From positions 643,093-686,527 of the forward strand of contig NW_004457380.1 in assembly GCF_000313135.1 (NCBI RefSeq): DNA of 43,435 nt, given 5' to 3'. The notes below the pieces were generated by a model that had not been told where the DNA came from, did not search any database, and saw only the letters and a list, made by a program, of their open reading frames with translations. Numbering within the stretch: position 1 is the stretch's first letter; each line of letters starts with the position of its first letter. Origin of the DNA: Acanthamoeba castellanii str. Neff. Taxonomy: Eukaryota > Discosea > Longamoebia > Acanthamoebidae. A program made the position numbers and the translations under genes. Positions 19,948 to 32,300 of this stretch are shown piece after piece.

Positions 19948-21291
19948 TCAGCACGAGCAGCCGCCGGCGCCTGTGTTTTGGGACTCCTCGTAGTCGATCA
20001 AAATGCTGTCCTTCTTCGCCGCCCCTCTGCCGCTGTCGCCGTCCTTGTTCGCCTCCAGCATCCCTGGAAGACGCCGATGACGATTGACAACCATCTCCGA
20101 GTCAGCGGCAAGTCGTTTGGCGTGTGCGGTGGTGAGTGCAGTTGTGCGGGAGAAGATGAAGACGCACTCCTCGTGAGGTCGAGGAACAGCTCCTCGAGTC
20201 CCTTGTTAAGCTTTGCAGAAGTGTCGTAGTGCTTCGCCCCCACGCTCTGCGCGTAACTGTGATGGTGCAGCGAAGCGGAAGGCGCGGGGGAGTGAGTAAA
20301 AGGGCGTGAAACAAGAAGACGATGAAGCAGAANNNNNNNNNNNNNNNNNNNNNNNNNNNNNNNNNNNNNNNNNNNNNNNNNNNNNNNNNNNNNNNNNNNN
20401 NNNNNNNNNNNNNNNNNNNNNNNNNNNNNNNNNNNNNNNNNNNNNNNNNNNNNNNNNNNNNNNNNNNNNNNNNNNNNNNNNNNNNNNNNNNNNNNNNNNN
20501 NNNNNNNNNNNNNNNNNNNNNNNNNNNNNNNNNNNNNNNNNNNNNNNNNNNNNNNNNNNNNNNNNNNNNNNNNNNNNNNNNNNNNNNNNNNNNNNNNNNN
20601 NNNNNNNNNNNNNNNNNNNNNNNNNNNNNNNNNNNNNNNNNNNNNNNNNNNNNNNNNNNNNNNNNNNNNNNNNNNNNNNNNNNNNNNNNNNNNNNNNNNN
20701 NNNNNNNNNNNNNNNNNNNNNNNNNNNNNNNNNNNNNNNNNNNNNNNNNNNNNNNNNNNNNNNNNNNNNNNNNNNNNNNNNNNNNNNNNNNNNNNNNNNN
20801 NNNNNNNNNNNNNNNNNNNNNNNNNNNNNNNNNNNNNNNNNNNNNNNNNNNNNNNNNNNNNNNNNNNNNNNNNNNNNNNNNNNNNNNNNNNNNNNNNNNN
20901 NNNNNNNNNNNNNNNNNNNNNNNNNNNNNNNNNNNAAATTATCGATAAATGTTAGCAGCTTCCTTGAGATGAGAGGCGAAAGAAGAAGATTACTTACCCA
21001 GATGGAAATGTTGACTCGACTGCCGTCTACGTTGAGCCTTTTTGTGAGGAAAGAGGCCTGGATAGTAGTCACGTGCCGCTCATTGAACGTGTTCTGGACA
21101 TACCGCGTCACCAACGAGGTCTTACCCACGCTTCCTTCAAAAGGAGAAGCACACAAGTCGTCAGCTCGATGAAGATGACGATGGCTGGAGGGGGGGGGTA
21201 AAGATGACGCGGATGCACGCCTAGGCCTAATCCATTTCTTCTATTCCATACCTTCGCCCAAAAGAACGACTTTGAAGTTGGTTGTGGTCAT
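19948..21291 (-). CDS. RAB21: Rab21 small GTPase (partly hidden by assembly gap)
   Basis: Endosomal Rab, known in animals and Dictyostelium for roles in endocytic traffic and phagocytosis or adhesion. Exon 1 (21252-21291) and exon 2 (20998-21134) give MTTTNFKVVLLGEGSVGKTS, the P-loop GEGSVGKTS. RYVQNTFNERHVTTIQASFL then covers switch I, with the Thr-containing effector region typical of Rab21. The DTAGQ switch II and NKxD exons fall in the 603-bp gap. After it, SVGAKHYDTSAKLNKGLEEL (20168-20246) gives the G5 SAK motif. The last exon (19948-20063) ends GAGGCSC, a C-x-C double-geranylgeranylation signal. The final intron uses an acceptor at about 20064 so that RRMLEANKD joins in frame. Confidence 0.93.
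20333..20935. other. Assembly gap (603 Ns)
   Basis: A run of undetermined bases lies inside the Rab21 gene. It should contain the exon(s) for DTAGQ and NKxD motifs. The gap size may be nominal. Confidence 0.99.
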
Positions 21292-21564
21292 CTATCAAAA
21301 TGTCCAAGCTATCAATTCCAATAATGTTCGATGATGTCTTCCTCCTTTGGCTGGCTTGTGAAGATCCCTTCTATTTTTTTTAGAGCGCAATCCTTGTTCG
21401 CCTGTGGCCTCTCGTTCCGCGGCAGGCAAGCGACTTTCCTTCAAGGAATGCGTGTCGACACCCAGGAATTCGTCGCAGACAAATCCAAATAATTAAATGT
21501 TAATAAATCAATAAATAATAAGGCAAAAATTATTATTATTTATTTGATAGATGTTGTGTGGTCG

Positions 21565-24500
21565 CTAGTCGATGAGACGGTAGGTGACGGCGAGGTTGGG
21601 CCGTGCGGCCTTGAGGGCCTCCACAAAGGGCGCCGTCACGTTCATGACGCTCGTCGCCACCATGGTCTTGCTGCCGCGGCTGCCGCGGCTCGTCGCCAAC
21701 GACGACGACGTCGTTGGTGTCCCCTTCTCCACCCGCAGCACGCCGGCCCGCACGTCCAGCCGGCACAGCCTCGTGCTCCGCCCCACGAACCCGCCCAGTG
21801 ACTCATCCGTCACAGCTGCCCGGACGACGTGAGTGTTGTGTTGCGTGTCGTGTCGTGTGTGTGTGTCGTGTCTGTTGTGGTGCGGAGAGGGTACCGGGCA
21901 TGTCCTCGAGGGCGAGGCTTTCGAGGTGGGGCAGGGCGATGTCCTTGAGGGCGACGCTGTTGAGGAAGCTCAGCGACAGCGAGCGCAGCCGGGGGCAGTG
22001 GCGGTCCAGCTCGCGCAAGCCCTCGTCGCTCAACTTGGTGAACTCGACTGTGTGTGTGCGCGTGGTTGTGTGTGTGTCGTGTGTCGTGTCGTGTGTGTCG
22101 TGTGTGTCGTGTGTCGTGTGTTAGTGGACGTTCCGGAGGGTTGGTATGAGCATTAAGAAGGTGCCTAATTGGGCGATGGCGCGGATGGTCCTACGTTCGC
22201 GTGGATGGCCCGTCCCGGCGCCTCCAGCTCCGCTGATCTCAATTTCCCGCAAGCCGGGCGACGCCTGCGCAGTCGTGTCGTGCGTTAGTGTCGTGTGTGC
22301 GTGTGTCGTGTGCGGTGGTGCGTGTGCGGTCGTGTCGCATGGATGAGAATACCCTGATGAGGCTGATGAAGCCATCGTTAGTGAGGCCGCATTGATCGAG
22401 CACGAGGCTGCGGAGATGCGCGCCGCCCAGCGTACGGCCGGTCACCTGGGGGAAGTAGTACAGCCGCAATCGCGCCATACGTCGGCACCTCCGCATCTGT
22501 TCCGCACCACCGCCCATATCGGTCAATATTGTTTGATTGACGTGCGTGCGGCTGGACGACACGTGACACGCAACACGCAACACGACACGCAACACACGAC
22601 ATGGCGGAGCGTTACCAGAGTGCCTATTCCCCTGTCGGTCACGAGCGGGCAGTTCTTGAGCTTGACGTCGAGCAGAGGGCACATGGCCATCGGCTCCTCC
22701 TCCACCACCTCCTCTTCACTTTCCTGCCTGGCGCTCTCATCCTTGGCCGCCACCGCCACCGCTTCCACCGCCGCCGCCGCCTCATCCGCCTCGCCGCCGT
22801 TCTCCTGCTCCTCCCGCCTGCTCGCCGCCTCGTCGGCCGCCGCGGCGTTGGTGGTCGACACGTCGACAGCGGACACGCTCGCCTCCTTGTCCTGCTCAGC
22901 CTCTTCTGCGACCACCTCGGCGACCACCGGCTCCTCGGATCGGGCTGTGGCGGCGCCCACTTCGCCGGTCTCGGCCTCTGCTTCTTCGGCGGGCTTGTCG
23001 AGCCCCGCCGCCGGTCCGCTCTCCTCGCGCTCGGCGTCGGCGCTGTGGTCGGCCGGAGCGCCCACCACCTCGTCGACCGCCGTCGGCATGGTCAGTGGCG
23101 GCGACGGCGGCGGTGGTCGGTGCCGGGGGTCGTCCTCGCTCTCCTTGCTCGCCCGCTCGTTGTCGTCGTCCGCCTCCGCGCCGCTCGGCCGGTAGCGGTC
23201 CTCGCTCGTCTTTTGGTCCGCCTCCGCGCCGCGCTCGTCGTCGGCCTCCTTGTTCATGTCGTCAATTGCCTCAGCCTTCGCCGTCGCCATCAGCACGTCG
23301 CCGCTCTCGACGTGGCTGGGGCGGTGGTCGTCGTGTGGTGGCTGCTGGTGGAGGTGGAGGGAGTCGGGGCGGAAGAGGGCGTCGTCGAGGAGGTTGCCCT
23401 CGCCGACGCGCAGCTCGAGGAGACGCGGGGCGTCGAGCAGGCACAGCTGGGACCGGAGCAGGGTGGCCTGGTGCTTGATGCGCACCGAGCGCAGCTCCGG
23501 GCACTGCTTCACCATGCTCTCCACACCTGCGCCACATCAGCGACACACACACACACGACACACGCACGACACGCGCATGACCGCACACGCGTGAGTATTC
23601 AAGGCCTAGGGCACGTGAAGAGAGAGAGAGAGAGGTAGGACGGCGTACCCTCGTCGGTGAGCTGGGGCGTGCTGCGGAGCTGGAGGTGCCAAAGGCTGCT
23701 CGACTTGATCCCTGCGCCCGTCATCCCGCCCACATCGTCCAGTGCTATGGCAGCCGTGGCGCACCACATCGACACACACGACACCGAACGACACACGACC
23801 GCACACGACACGCAACGTAAGCCACCGGGAGGCGCGTGGGCTCTGGGATTGGGTTGTACCAGGGCGCGGAGCTGGGTGCACTGAGCGAGGACGGCGGCCA
23901 CGGTGTGATCGGGGCAGTAGAGCGACGACAGGCGGAGCTCCTTGAGCTTGCCGAACCTCACCGTGGCGCCGGTCAGCGTCTGCGTCTGATCATCTGCCGA
24001 CATTCCTGCAGCGCGTGTCGTGTCGTGTCGTGTCGTGTGTTGTCGTGTCGTGTGTCGTGTCGTGTGTCGTGTGTCGTGTGTCGTGTGTCGTGTGTCGTGT
24101 GTCGTGTCGTTGGTTGTGTGCCTCGAGGGGCTGTGGCACGCGCAGCAAATGCAATGGGTGGTACCGGAGAGTTGGAGGGTGCGCAGGTTGGGGCAGTATT
24201 CGGCAAAGTGGTGGAGTGCGGTGTCGGTGACCTGCTCCAGGGAGGCGATGGTGAGCTCCCGCAGGTTGCCCGCCACGGCCTTGGCGATGGCCTCCATGCC
24301 CACGTCCGTCACCGTCTCCACCGACCGCAGCTCCACCTTCCTATTTCGTTTTAAAAAAAGAATAATAAATCACAAATTAGTTAAATAATTGATGAGAATA
24401 AATAACAACAAATAATTACAATAAAGATAAATCAATAAAAGTGAGGCGGGGACGAACGTGGTTTTGGGGCAAGCGGCGGCGATGCGGATGAAGGACTCGT

Positions 24501-26580
24501 CGGAGAGCGAGCAGCTGCGCACGGTGACCTCGGTGGCGCTCGGGAAGTGCGCCATCCCACTCACCGCGTCGTCCGTGCAGTACCAGCCCTACACACGCCA
24601 CACGCCACACACACACACACACACACACGCACGCACGCACACACGACACACGGTGAGTGCGAGCTGGTAGGCTTTGTTGCTGTGCTGCCGGAGGCACAGC
24701 GCGGTGCGTGTGTGGTACGTACGTAGAGATCGAGCTTGCGCAGCGATGTGCAGTGTCGGAGGACCAACTTCCAGGCCTCGGGCGACGGCAGAGGCATCTC
24801 CAGCAGCCGCAGCTTCGCGCCACACCTGTGATGTTGGCGACAACAATGATTGGAATGACACAACACACGACACGACACACATGACACACGACACACACGA
24901 CACACACGACACATGGGAAACGGGTGGCGGGGGCGTACAGGCCGACGATCTGGCACACGATCTCTTCGGTGATGGTCTCGGAGTCAAAGTGGAGGACGAG
25001 CTCGGTCATGGCCGGGGTGAGGCAGCCCTGGAGGGCCGGCATGAGCTGCCACTCGAACACCGGGTACTTGCTCTCCTCGGCCTTGTCCATCGACTTCATC
25101 TCCGACACCGGAATCGGCCTACATTGCTCCCCCCCCCAACATAAGTTGTGTGCGTGTCGTGTCATGTGTCGTGTCGTGTCGTGTCGTGTGTCGTGTCGTG
25201 TCGTTAGTCGTGTGGCGCGTGTGGCGTGTGCGGTTGGGGGAGTACTTGAGATAGGGCGAGTGGAGGAGTGCGAGGCGGGTGAGGTGCGAGGCGCTGGCGA
25301 GGGCGGCCACGCTCGCCGGGTTAATGCGGTCGCCGTCCAGGGTGAGCGACTGCAGCGACGAACCCCATACTGCAGTGCGAGGTTGGTCACGAGTTGATGA
25401 CGTCAGCAGACCAATCAACACGAAGAGGGAAAGTGGGTGGGTACGGCGAAGAATGTTCTCGACGCTGGCGCTGGTGAGGCCCGAGCAGTTGCGGAGATTG
25501 ATGGCGCGGAGGCTCATGGTGGAGAGGCCGCTGATGTCATCGCCGCCGCCCTGGAACAGCGCGACTGCGGGAAGAGACGACAGCGACGAGTTGGACGTGG
25601 CGGGCGACAGCGTCGGCGAGGCCGAGGCCGAGGCCGACCCCAACGACGACGACGCGGCGGGCTGCGGCGAGCGGGAGAACAAGCGGTTCCAGAAGCCGGG
25701 CGACGACGACGACTGCTGCGCGATCGGTGTCTGCGGCGCGGGCGACGACGCGAACGAATACGAGTTGCTTGTCGACATTGTCGCTGTTGTCGACAATGAC
25801 GACGACGGCGAGGCCGTGAGCGGGAAGGCCAGCGCGCCGGACGAGGCCGGACTCGACGCCGCCGAGGAGAACGAAGGCGAAGCCGACGCGGCGAAGGAAA
25901 AGAGCGAAGAAGCGGAGGTGGCGGCGGTGGTGGTGATGAAGGGGAAGGAGGCGGGGAAGAGCGGGCGGAGGTCGGCGTCGGTGAGCGACGCGGCGTGGGA
26001 TAGGTCGAGCGCGGTGAGCTGGAAGCAGTGGCTCGACACGGCCGCGAGGGTGCGGCTGGAGAGCGTCGCGCAGCGCGAGAGATCAAGCGACCGCACGTCG
26101 GGCAGCACAAACCTGTCGTGTCGTGTCGTGGCGTGTCGTGTCACGCCTGCCCACCAATGCAATGTTGAGTAGGCCAAGGCGTACCAGTCGATTGCTCCCT
26201 CCGACAGCCCACTCGCACCGCCCACACGCCTGCGTGTCGTGGCACATAGGTCAGCCACGCACACGCACACGCACACGCACACGCACACGGTACCTGTGGC
26301 GGCGGGCGGGGTTGAAGCGGGCCTTGAGGTGGGCAAGCAGGAGCTCGCGCGCGGCCGGGCTGAGGTTGAGCAGTTCGCGGCTGTGGCGCCCGAAGTGGTC
26401 GGCCACGGCCTCCACGCAGAGCCGCCGCAGCGACCGCACCACCGATGACGCGTGGCCGCCAGCGTGCCGCCTCTCCACCGGCGTCGTGTCCATCATCATG
26501 GCCTCGGCTGCAGCTCCTCCCGATGTCCCTCTTCCCATCTCCATCTCATCTTCATCCAGCGATTGCTCCATGGCGCTCAT
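21565..26580 (-). CDS. Large leucine-rich-repeat protein (RNI/AMN1, F-box-LRR-like)
   Basis: About 15 exons. The N-terminus is acidic/Met-rich and continues into VVRSLRRLCVEAVADHFGRH, a helical lead-in seen before cysteine-containing LRRs in FBXL/Rad7-type proteins; no clear F-box is seen. Repeats include VRSLDLSRCATLSSRTLAAV, LTALDLSHAASLTDADL, LRAINLRNCSGLTSASV, LREIEISGA and LRSLSLSFLNSVALKDIAL. Two long insertions interrupt the solenoid: a Ser/Ala/Pro-rich block (about 25580-25960) and an acidic Glu/Ala-rich block of over 200 residues (about 22690-23370). It may be a substrate receptor or scaffold; partners are unknown. One junction (about 22128 to 22048) needs a phase that GT-AG splicing does not give, so that exon boundary is uncertain. 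Confidence 0.75.
24014..24111. repeat. (GTGTC)/(GTGTGTC) repeat in an LRR-gene intron
   Basis: Mixed 5- and 7-bp units of TGTCG type run for almost 100 bp within one intron. The same family appears in the neighbouring introns at about 22570-22600, 23540-23590, 24855-24912 and 25147-25205. Confidence 0.9.
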
Positions 26581-26659
26581 GAGGTGACCTCCCTTTCACG
26601 GTCTTCCAAGAGGGAGATTGATCTTATTAATTGATGAATTAAATTGATTGATAATCAAT

Positions 26660-29147
26660 TTAACCGATCAAGCGCCTGCAGGCGTGCGTTCCTATCAAAA
26701 GGATGAATGTGTCGTCTTGGGCTTCTAACGTCCCACCCTCACTCTTCCTTCGTCTCTTGTGTCTCTTCGCCTTCGTGATGTTCTGCGGCGTATCACTCCT
26801 TCTCTTTATCCTGCTGTGCGACCAAAGGAAGAGAGGAAGTAAAGGAAAATCAAAAGAAAAGAAAATCAAGACTCTTGTGTTTGACTGTTTATTGGGAAGA
26901 ACTGAGAGATCAGGAGGAGAGGTGGCGAGGACGTTGGGACGGAGGAGCATGTAGAGGCTCCCCAGCTCTGTGTGGCCTACCAGCACCTCCTCGCCTCCTG
27001 ATACCACGGACGACGACGATGAAGAAGATGATGATGAAGACGATGAGGTGGTGGGTAGGGTGGTGCACTGGAGGCCGACCCATCGCCCGTCGCCGCGGAA
27101 GCCGTCGTAGTGGCCACCACCGTAGATCTTCTCCGGATTCTCCTTCTTCTGAACAACTGCACGTCCCCATGTCCACGCGTGCGATCGTTGTGAGTGGACA
27201 TGTCCAGACTTATTCGTACTTTATAATTATCTATATAGTAGATTTATTGTTTGGCTGATAATCGAACCAAATAATTATTATTTGGAATAAAAATAATAAT
27301 ATAAATAAATAGTTGCAACGCGAAAAAGGGAGTACCCTTGGCGCCCACATTGCGGCACACCACCTCCGAGTCCACGCCACCGGCGTAGCACACGTCCTCC
27401 GCCACGCTCGACAGGTGAACAGACGAGATCTGCTCATGTGACACTTCTATTAAGACACGACACACGACACACCGACACACACGACACACACGACACACAC
27501 GACACACACGACACACACGACACACGCATGCGCATACCTCGTATTTGGTGAGGTTGGTGGCACGGTTGCGCGGCGTCCACTTGCGGGTGTCGACCAGCGT
27601 CACACTGCGACCAGCTCCGCCCACTGCGATCGCACCGGCGTTCTTGCCCTCGCCGATTGCCAGTCCGTGCAATGGCCCTCCCGCCACCTTGTGTGTGCGT
27701 GTGTGCGTGTGCGTGTGCGGTGGTGCGTGCGTGCGTACGGTGAGATGAATGCGGAGGCGTGTGTCGCGTGTGCGGTGTCGCGTGTGTGCGTGTCAGCGCA
27801 ATGTCGAAAAAGAAAGAAAAGAAGAAAAAGATGGTCGGCGTACGGTGATGCGTTTGGCGCAGCCGTTCTTCTCGGACGATCGGAGGTCCCACAGAGCCAA
27901 GTCGTTACCTTCGGCCACGGCCACCAGGTTCGGTTGACCCCGCACGAACGCCGCCTGTTGTCCAACATAACACAACAACCCGCGCCGCACGACACGACAC
28001 GACACGACCAACGACACGACAATGAGGCAAGCGTTGGTTACACATTCGGGGCCTTGGGACGCAAAACAGAGCGCTTAGCGGTTGGTGGTGGTGGTGGTGC
28101 GAATACCTGCGTGGGGCATCCGAGGGTGTGGACCTGACGCACGCACCGATCCTCCTCGAACCACTCCAGACTCTTTCCGAAGTAGTTCACCCGCACCAGC
28201 TGCTCTCCGCGGCCCGATCACCCACAGACGACCGACCATGGGTAGAGAAGAATGTGAGGAATGCAGAAAATGTAGAGGTGGGCTGGGTGGAGTGGACGCG
28301 TACGGCAGTGGGTCCCGAGGAGGTGGAGGGGTTGAAGGCGAGGCCGGACCAGCCCCACTCCACGACGGGCGAGGCCGGCGGCAGGTACATGGCCTGCGAC
28401 GGCGCCAGCACCTCCGACGTCGACCCCTACGATTTGTAGAATGAGACGGTCAGGGCCTGAGTGCACCGGGCAAAGATGGGCGAGAGAGTAAGTAGCGCGA
28501 TGGTGGGTAGTAGTACCTCGCCGGTGTGAGAGGCCAGGGTGGAGAGGGAGAATCGGGAGACGATGGCTGCACCGCGGCCATCGGTGGAGCCCAGCAAACC
28601 CTCTGCATAAAGGAATGGAAAAAACAATAAATAAATAATAAACGAATAAACAAATATATTCAAGTAGTAGCGAGTCAAAAAAGACAAGACGGGAAGAGAG
28701 CGAGAAGGTACCTCCTCCGCTGGTGTGGATGAAGGCGAGGTGCTGAATCTCGGCCCGGTGGCTGTGCTGCACCACCACAGGCTTCTCCGACACCGGCCCG
28801 AACCCCTCGGGTTTGGGCACGCCTGTGTCATAAACAAATAATAATAAATAAATAAAACAATCACATCTTCCGAATTGATCAAAATCAATTTCGAGAGGAG
28901 GGAGAGTACCAGAAGCGGTGGGGGGAGGTGGAGCGAGGGGAGCGGTGGCGACCACGTGCCGCACTTCGTTGCGCGTGGCAAGGAAGGCGGCCACCCGCAC
29001 GCCCGGGTTCATCTCGTCATCCTCAACGGACTCTGCTGAGGTGAGGGCCAGGCGCGAGCCGAACAGTTGGGAAGCCGACGCGCTGGGCGGAGCACCGGCC
29101 CGCCCATGCCACGCTCGCGCTTGCCGAGCCTTCCCTTGTGCCTCCAT
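26660..29147 (-). CDS. WD40-like repeat protein, unidentified
   Basis: Nine exons sum to 500 codons in closed phase. Blade-like segments are visible: LVAVAEGNDLALWDLRSSE (27844-27954), AGAIAVGGAGRSVTLVDTRKW (27538-27687), VVEWGWSGLAFNPSTSSGP (28304-28426) and ISSVHLSSVAEDVCYAGGVDSEV (27336-27429). Spacing suggests a single seven-bladed propeller. Exon 8 was placed after a GAGCAG acceptor because the nearer TAG acceptor breaks the frame. The tail after LGSLYMLLRPN (below about 26930) looks non-coding in composition and contains AATAAA at about 26890. The true C-terminus is therefore doubtful. No specific family was recognised; scaffold or nucleoporin-type roles are guesses. Confidence 0.6.
27461..27532. 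repeat. (ACACACGAC)n repeat in a WD40-gene intron
   Basis: About seven units of an ACACACGAC-type 9-bp repeat, close to the 5' end of the intron on the coding strand. Confidence 0.9.
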
Positions 29148-29361
29148 CTCTCCGCAACACGGAAAACAAAAACACAAAAAAAGCACAAAAGACAACAAAT
29201 AAATAAGTGGTGGATGGTGTTGGCGTCTTCTTGGCTAGGGGAGGTAAACGCTCGCAGCACCAGACTAAGGCTAATTATTTATTGTTTGTTGTTTGTTTTT
29301 GACCGCTGAACGCGGTGGTGGACTTGTTGTGGTAGAACGTGTGCGGCTGATGGTGCGCCCT

Positions 29362-32300
29362 CTAGTTGCCGCGAGGCCTGGCGTCCCTGCTGGGGGGACT
29401 TTCCCTACGCATGGGCGGGCCTCTCTCGTCGCGGGCACCGGGCCTGCGCCAGGCGTCACCGCCACCGCCGGCCTCACGATCGCGGCCGTAGTCGCCGCCG
29501 CGCGGGCCGCCGCGCTCCTCGCCACGGCCTCGCCACTCGTCTCGTCCACCCTCACCACCGCGCGAAGGGCCGCGGCCGTAATCGCCGCCGCGCGGACCGC
29601 GGTCGTCACCACCGCGCCTGTCGTCATCGTAGTCCCTGCGAGGGGGACCACCGGCGCCACCGCGCGGACCCCAGTCGTCGTCGCGCCTGGCGGGCGGCCT
29701 GCGATCGTCATCGTCACGGCGGACGGGCGGCCTGCGGTCGTCGTCGCGTCGACCCCAGCCGCCACCGCGCTCCTCCTCGTCGCGCCTGACGGGCGGCCTG
29801 CGGTCGTCGTCGTCACGGCGGCCAACACCGCGCTGGCCGGGGGGCACGTAGGCGCCGGGTTCGCCGCCGCGGCGGTACTCGTCGTCGCGCCTGACAGGCG
29901 GCCTGCGGTCGTCGTCGCGGCGGACAGGGGCGCCCGCGCCCGGGCGACGCCAGCCACCGCCCTCGTCATCGCGACGCTTCTCCTCGTCACGGCGCCTGTC
30001 GTCTTCGACGCGGCGCTCGTCCTCCTCGCGACGGTGGGCCTCCTCGCGACGGGACGCTCCTCCTCGCGCTCGCGGCGCTCCTCCTCGAGCTTGCGCTCCT
30101 CTTCGGCGGCCTCCTCGGCGCGGCGCCTGTTCTCCTCCTCGATCTTCCGGCGCTTCTCCTCCTCCTCGCGGCGCAGGCGCTCCTTCTCCTCGGCCTTGCG
30201 CTTTCGCTCCTCCATCTCCTTCCGGCGCTGCTCCCTCTCCTTCTCAAGCTGCGCGCGGATGCCGACGAGGCGCTCGTCCTGGGCGGCCTTGAGGCGGTTG
30301 AACTCCTCGGTGCGGCGCTTGAGGATGCGCTCCTCGAAGGAGGCGCGGTCGGGGTTCATGCGGATGAGCCTTCGCTTCTCCTCGACCTCCTTGGCGTGGA
30401 CCTTCTCCTGGGACTCCCTGTAGGAGGCGACCTGGACCTCGTAGGCGGTCTTCTCCTCCTGCTGGAGGGCGTTGTAGAACTGCTCGAGCAGCGGCCGCTC
30501 CTCCTCGCGCATGGCGCGCACGCTGTGGTCGAGCTTCTTGGCGAGATTGAGAAGCTTGGTCTCGGCGTCCTTCTTGGCGCGCTTGAGCTCCTCCTTCTTC
30601 CGCTCGAGCACCTGCTTGGCGTCGACCTCCTCCTGGTCGACCTTCTGCAGCAGCTCCTCGGTGATGGTGACCGAGTCCTTGGCGATCTTGCTGAGGCTCT
30701 CAAGCTCGCGCTTGATGCGGTTCCTCTCCATCTCCTCCTCCTTCTTCTTGCGCTCCTCCTCGGCCTTCTTCTTGAGCACCTCGGCGCGCGCGGCGGCCTC
30801 CACGGCACGACGCTCCTCCTCGGCCTTGCGGGCCACAGCGGCAGCGGCAGCCGCGCGCAGGTTGGCCATCTGCTCCCGGATCTCCTTCCTGCGCTCGATG
30901 ATGCGGCGCCTCTCGAGGATGCGGGTGTGCTCCTCGCCGATGCTCTTCAGCGTCGCAGCGAAGAGCTCCTTCTTCTTCTCGGCACGCTCGGCCTCACGGG
31001 TGGGGTGGATGAGGTTGGCGACATGGGCCAGAGAGCGGGAGAGCGACCTGAGCTGGCCGCGGAGGGCGTCGGGACCGGCGGGGTCGGACGTGAAGTTGAG
31101 GGTCTTGTTCTGGTGATCGATCTTGGCGCGAACGTAGCCGGCGCGCACGGCCTCGACCACGCGCCTCTCCACCACGCGGGCGTCCATGAAGTAGGCCAGC
31201 TGGGCGACGTGCTCGATCTTGATGGTGCCGTAGGCCCGGGCGATCTGCTGGAGCAGCCTGATGAAGATGTTCTGCTGCAGGGGCGCGACGTAGTGCTTGA
31301 GGCCGGGCTGGGCGGCGATGAAGTCGAGCTTGGCCTTGAGGTTCTCGACGTAGGTGAGCGGCTGGAAGCGCTTCTCGGCGAGGTTGTAGATGTCCTCGAG
31401 CTCGGCGACCACCGAGGTGGTGATGCCACGGATGTTGAGCTCCGAGAGGAGGTTCTCGCGGCTGGGCGCGGTGCCCGGACCCAGGAGGCTGGCCAGGCGG
31501 GTGACCTTCTCCCTGTGGCTGCTGTCGAGCTCGGCGCCGCCCAGCTCCTCGCTCACCTCACCGGTCTCCATGGGAATGCACAGAGCGGCCACCACCACGG
31601 TCGAAGCCATCCTGATGTCATGAAGAAGACAGGGAAATGATGATCAGCATCTTCTTGCGAGAACTAGTAACTATCGCGTTGATGAGGAAGATGTGTTCAG
31701 AAAGAAGCGGGGAGCCGGTCATGACGTACTGCTTGAGGTCTTCGGCGGAGAGGGCCTTGTTCTGGTTCTTGGAGAGCGTGTAGTACTTGTACCACGCGTA
31801 GGCGTGGAGGGTGTAGTTCTCAGAGACGAGGAAGACGCGGGCCAGCTTGTCGTAGTAGTTGGCCAGCAGCTGGGGCTTCGGGGGCTTCTTGGCCATCGAC
31901 ATGAGGGCGTGGAGGTCCTCAATGGAGCGGAAGGCCTCCTGCCACAGCTCGAGCTCGCAGGCGACGTTGAGCTGCGAAAAGCGGGTCTCCAGGTGGAAGG
32001 CCAGGCTCTCGGGGCTGGTGAGCGAGACGGCGTTGGTCATCTGCGTGCTCTTGGAGAGGTTGCTGACATGACCGCGCAGGATCTCGCTCAGGCGCCTGAA
32101 TTCGGTGTTACGCTTGTACTTCTTGCAGAAGTCGAACGCCTGCTGGGCTGTGTACTGCAGATTGTTGGAAGAAGTAGAATCAATCGATCCATTCAGAATG
32201 ACGATGATGGCGCAAATTTCGGCGTAGAATTAAATTATGTGGAGAGGGCAGGTGCGTACGTGGTAGAGGGTCTCGAGCTTGGCATTGTTGCGGAGGATGT

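Noticed and set aside
20322..21172. ORFs running through the N block
   Set aside because: Undetermined bases give no coding information.
22601..23638. 345-residue + strand ORF over the LRR gene
   Set aside because: Low-complexity Arg/Leu/His reading of the acidic exon on the opposite strand; the - strand has LRR conservation.
29271..29850. Ala/Thr/Val-rich C-terminus of eIF3a in the upstream frame, ending near 29271
   Set aside because: The alternative frame gives RRDDDRRPP repeats typical of eIF3a tails, so this reading is out of frame.
30396..31640. 414-residue Leu-rich + strand ORF opposite eIF3a
   Set aside because: Antisense image of the Glu/Lys-rich PCI and coiled-coil exon; no independent evidence.
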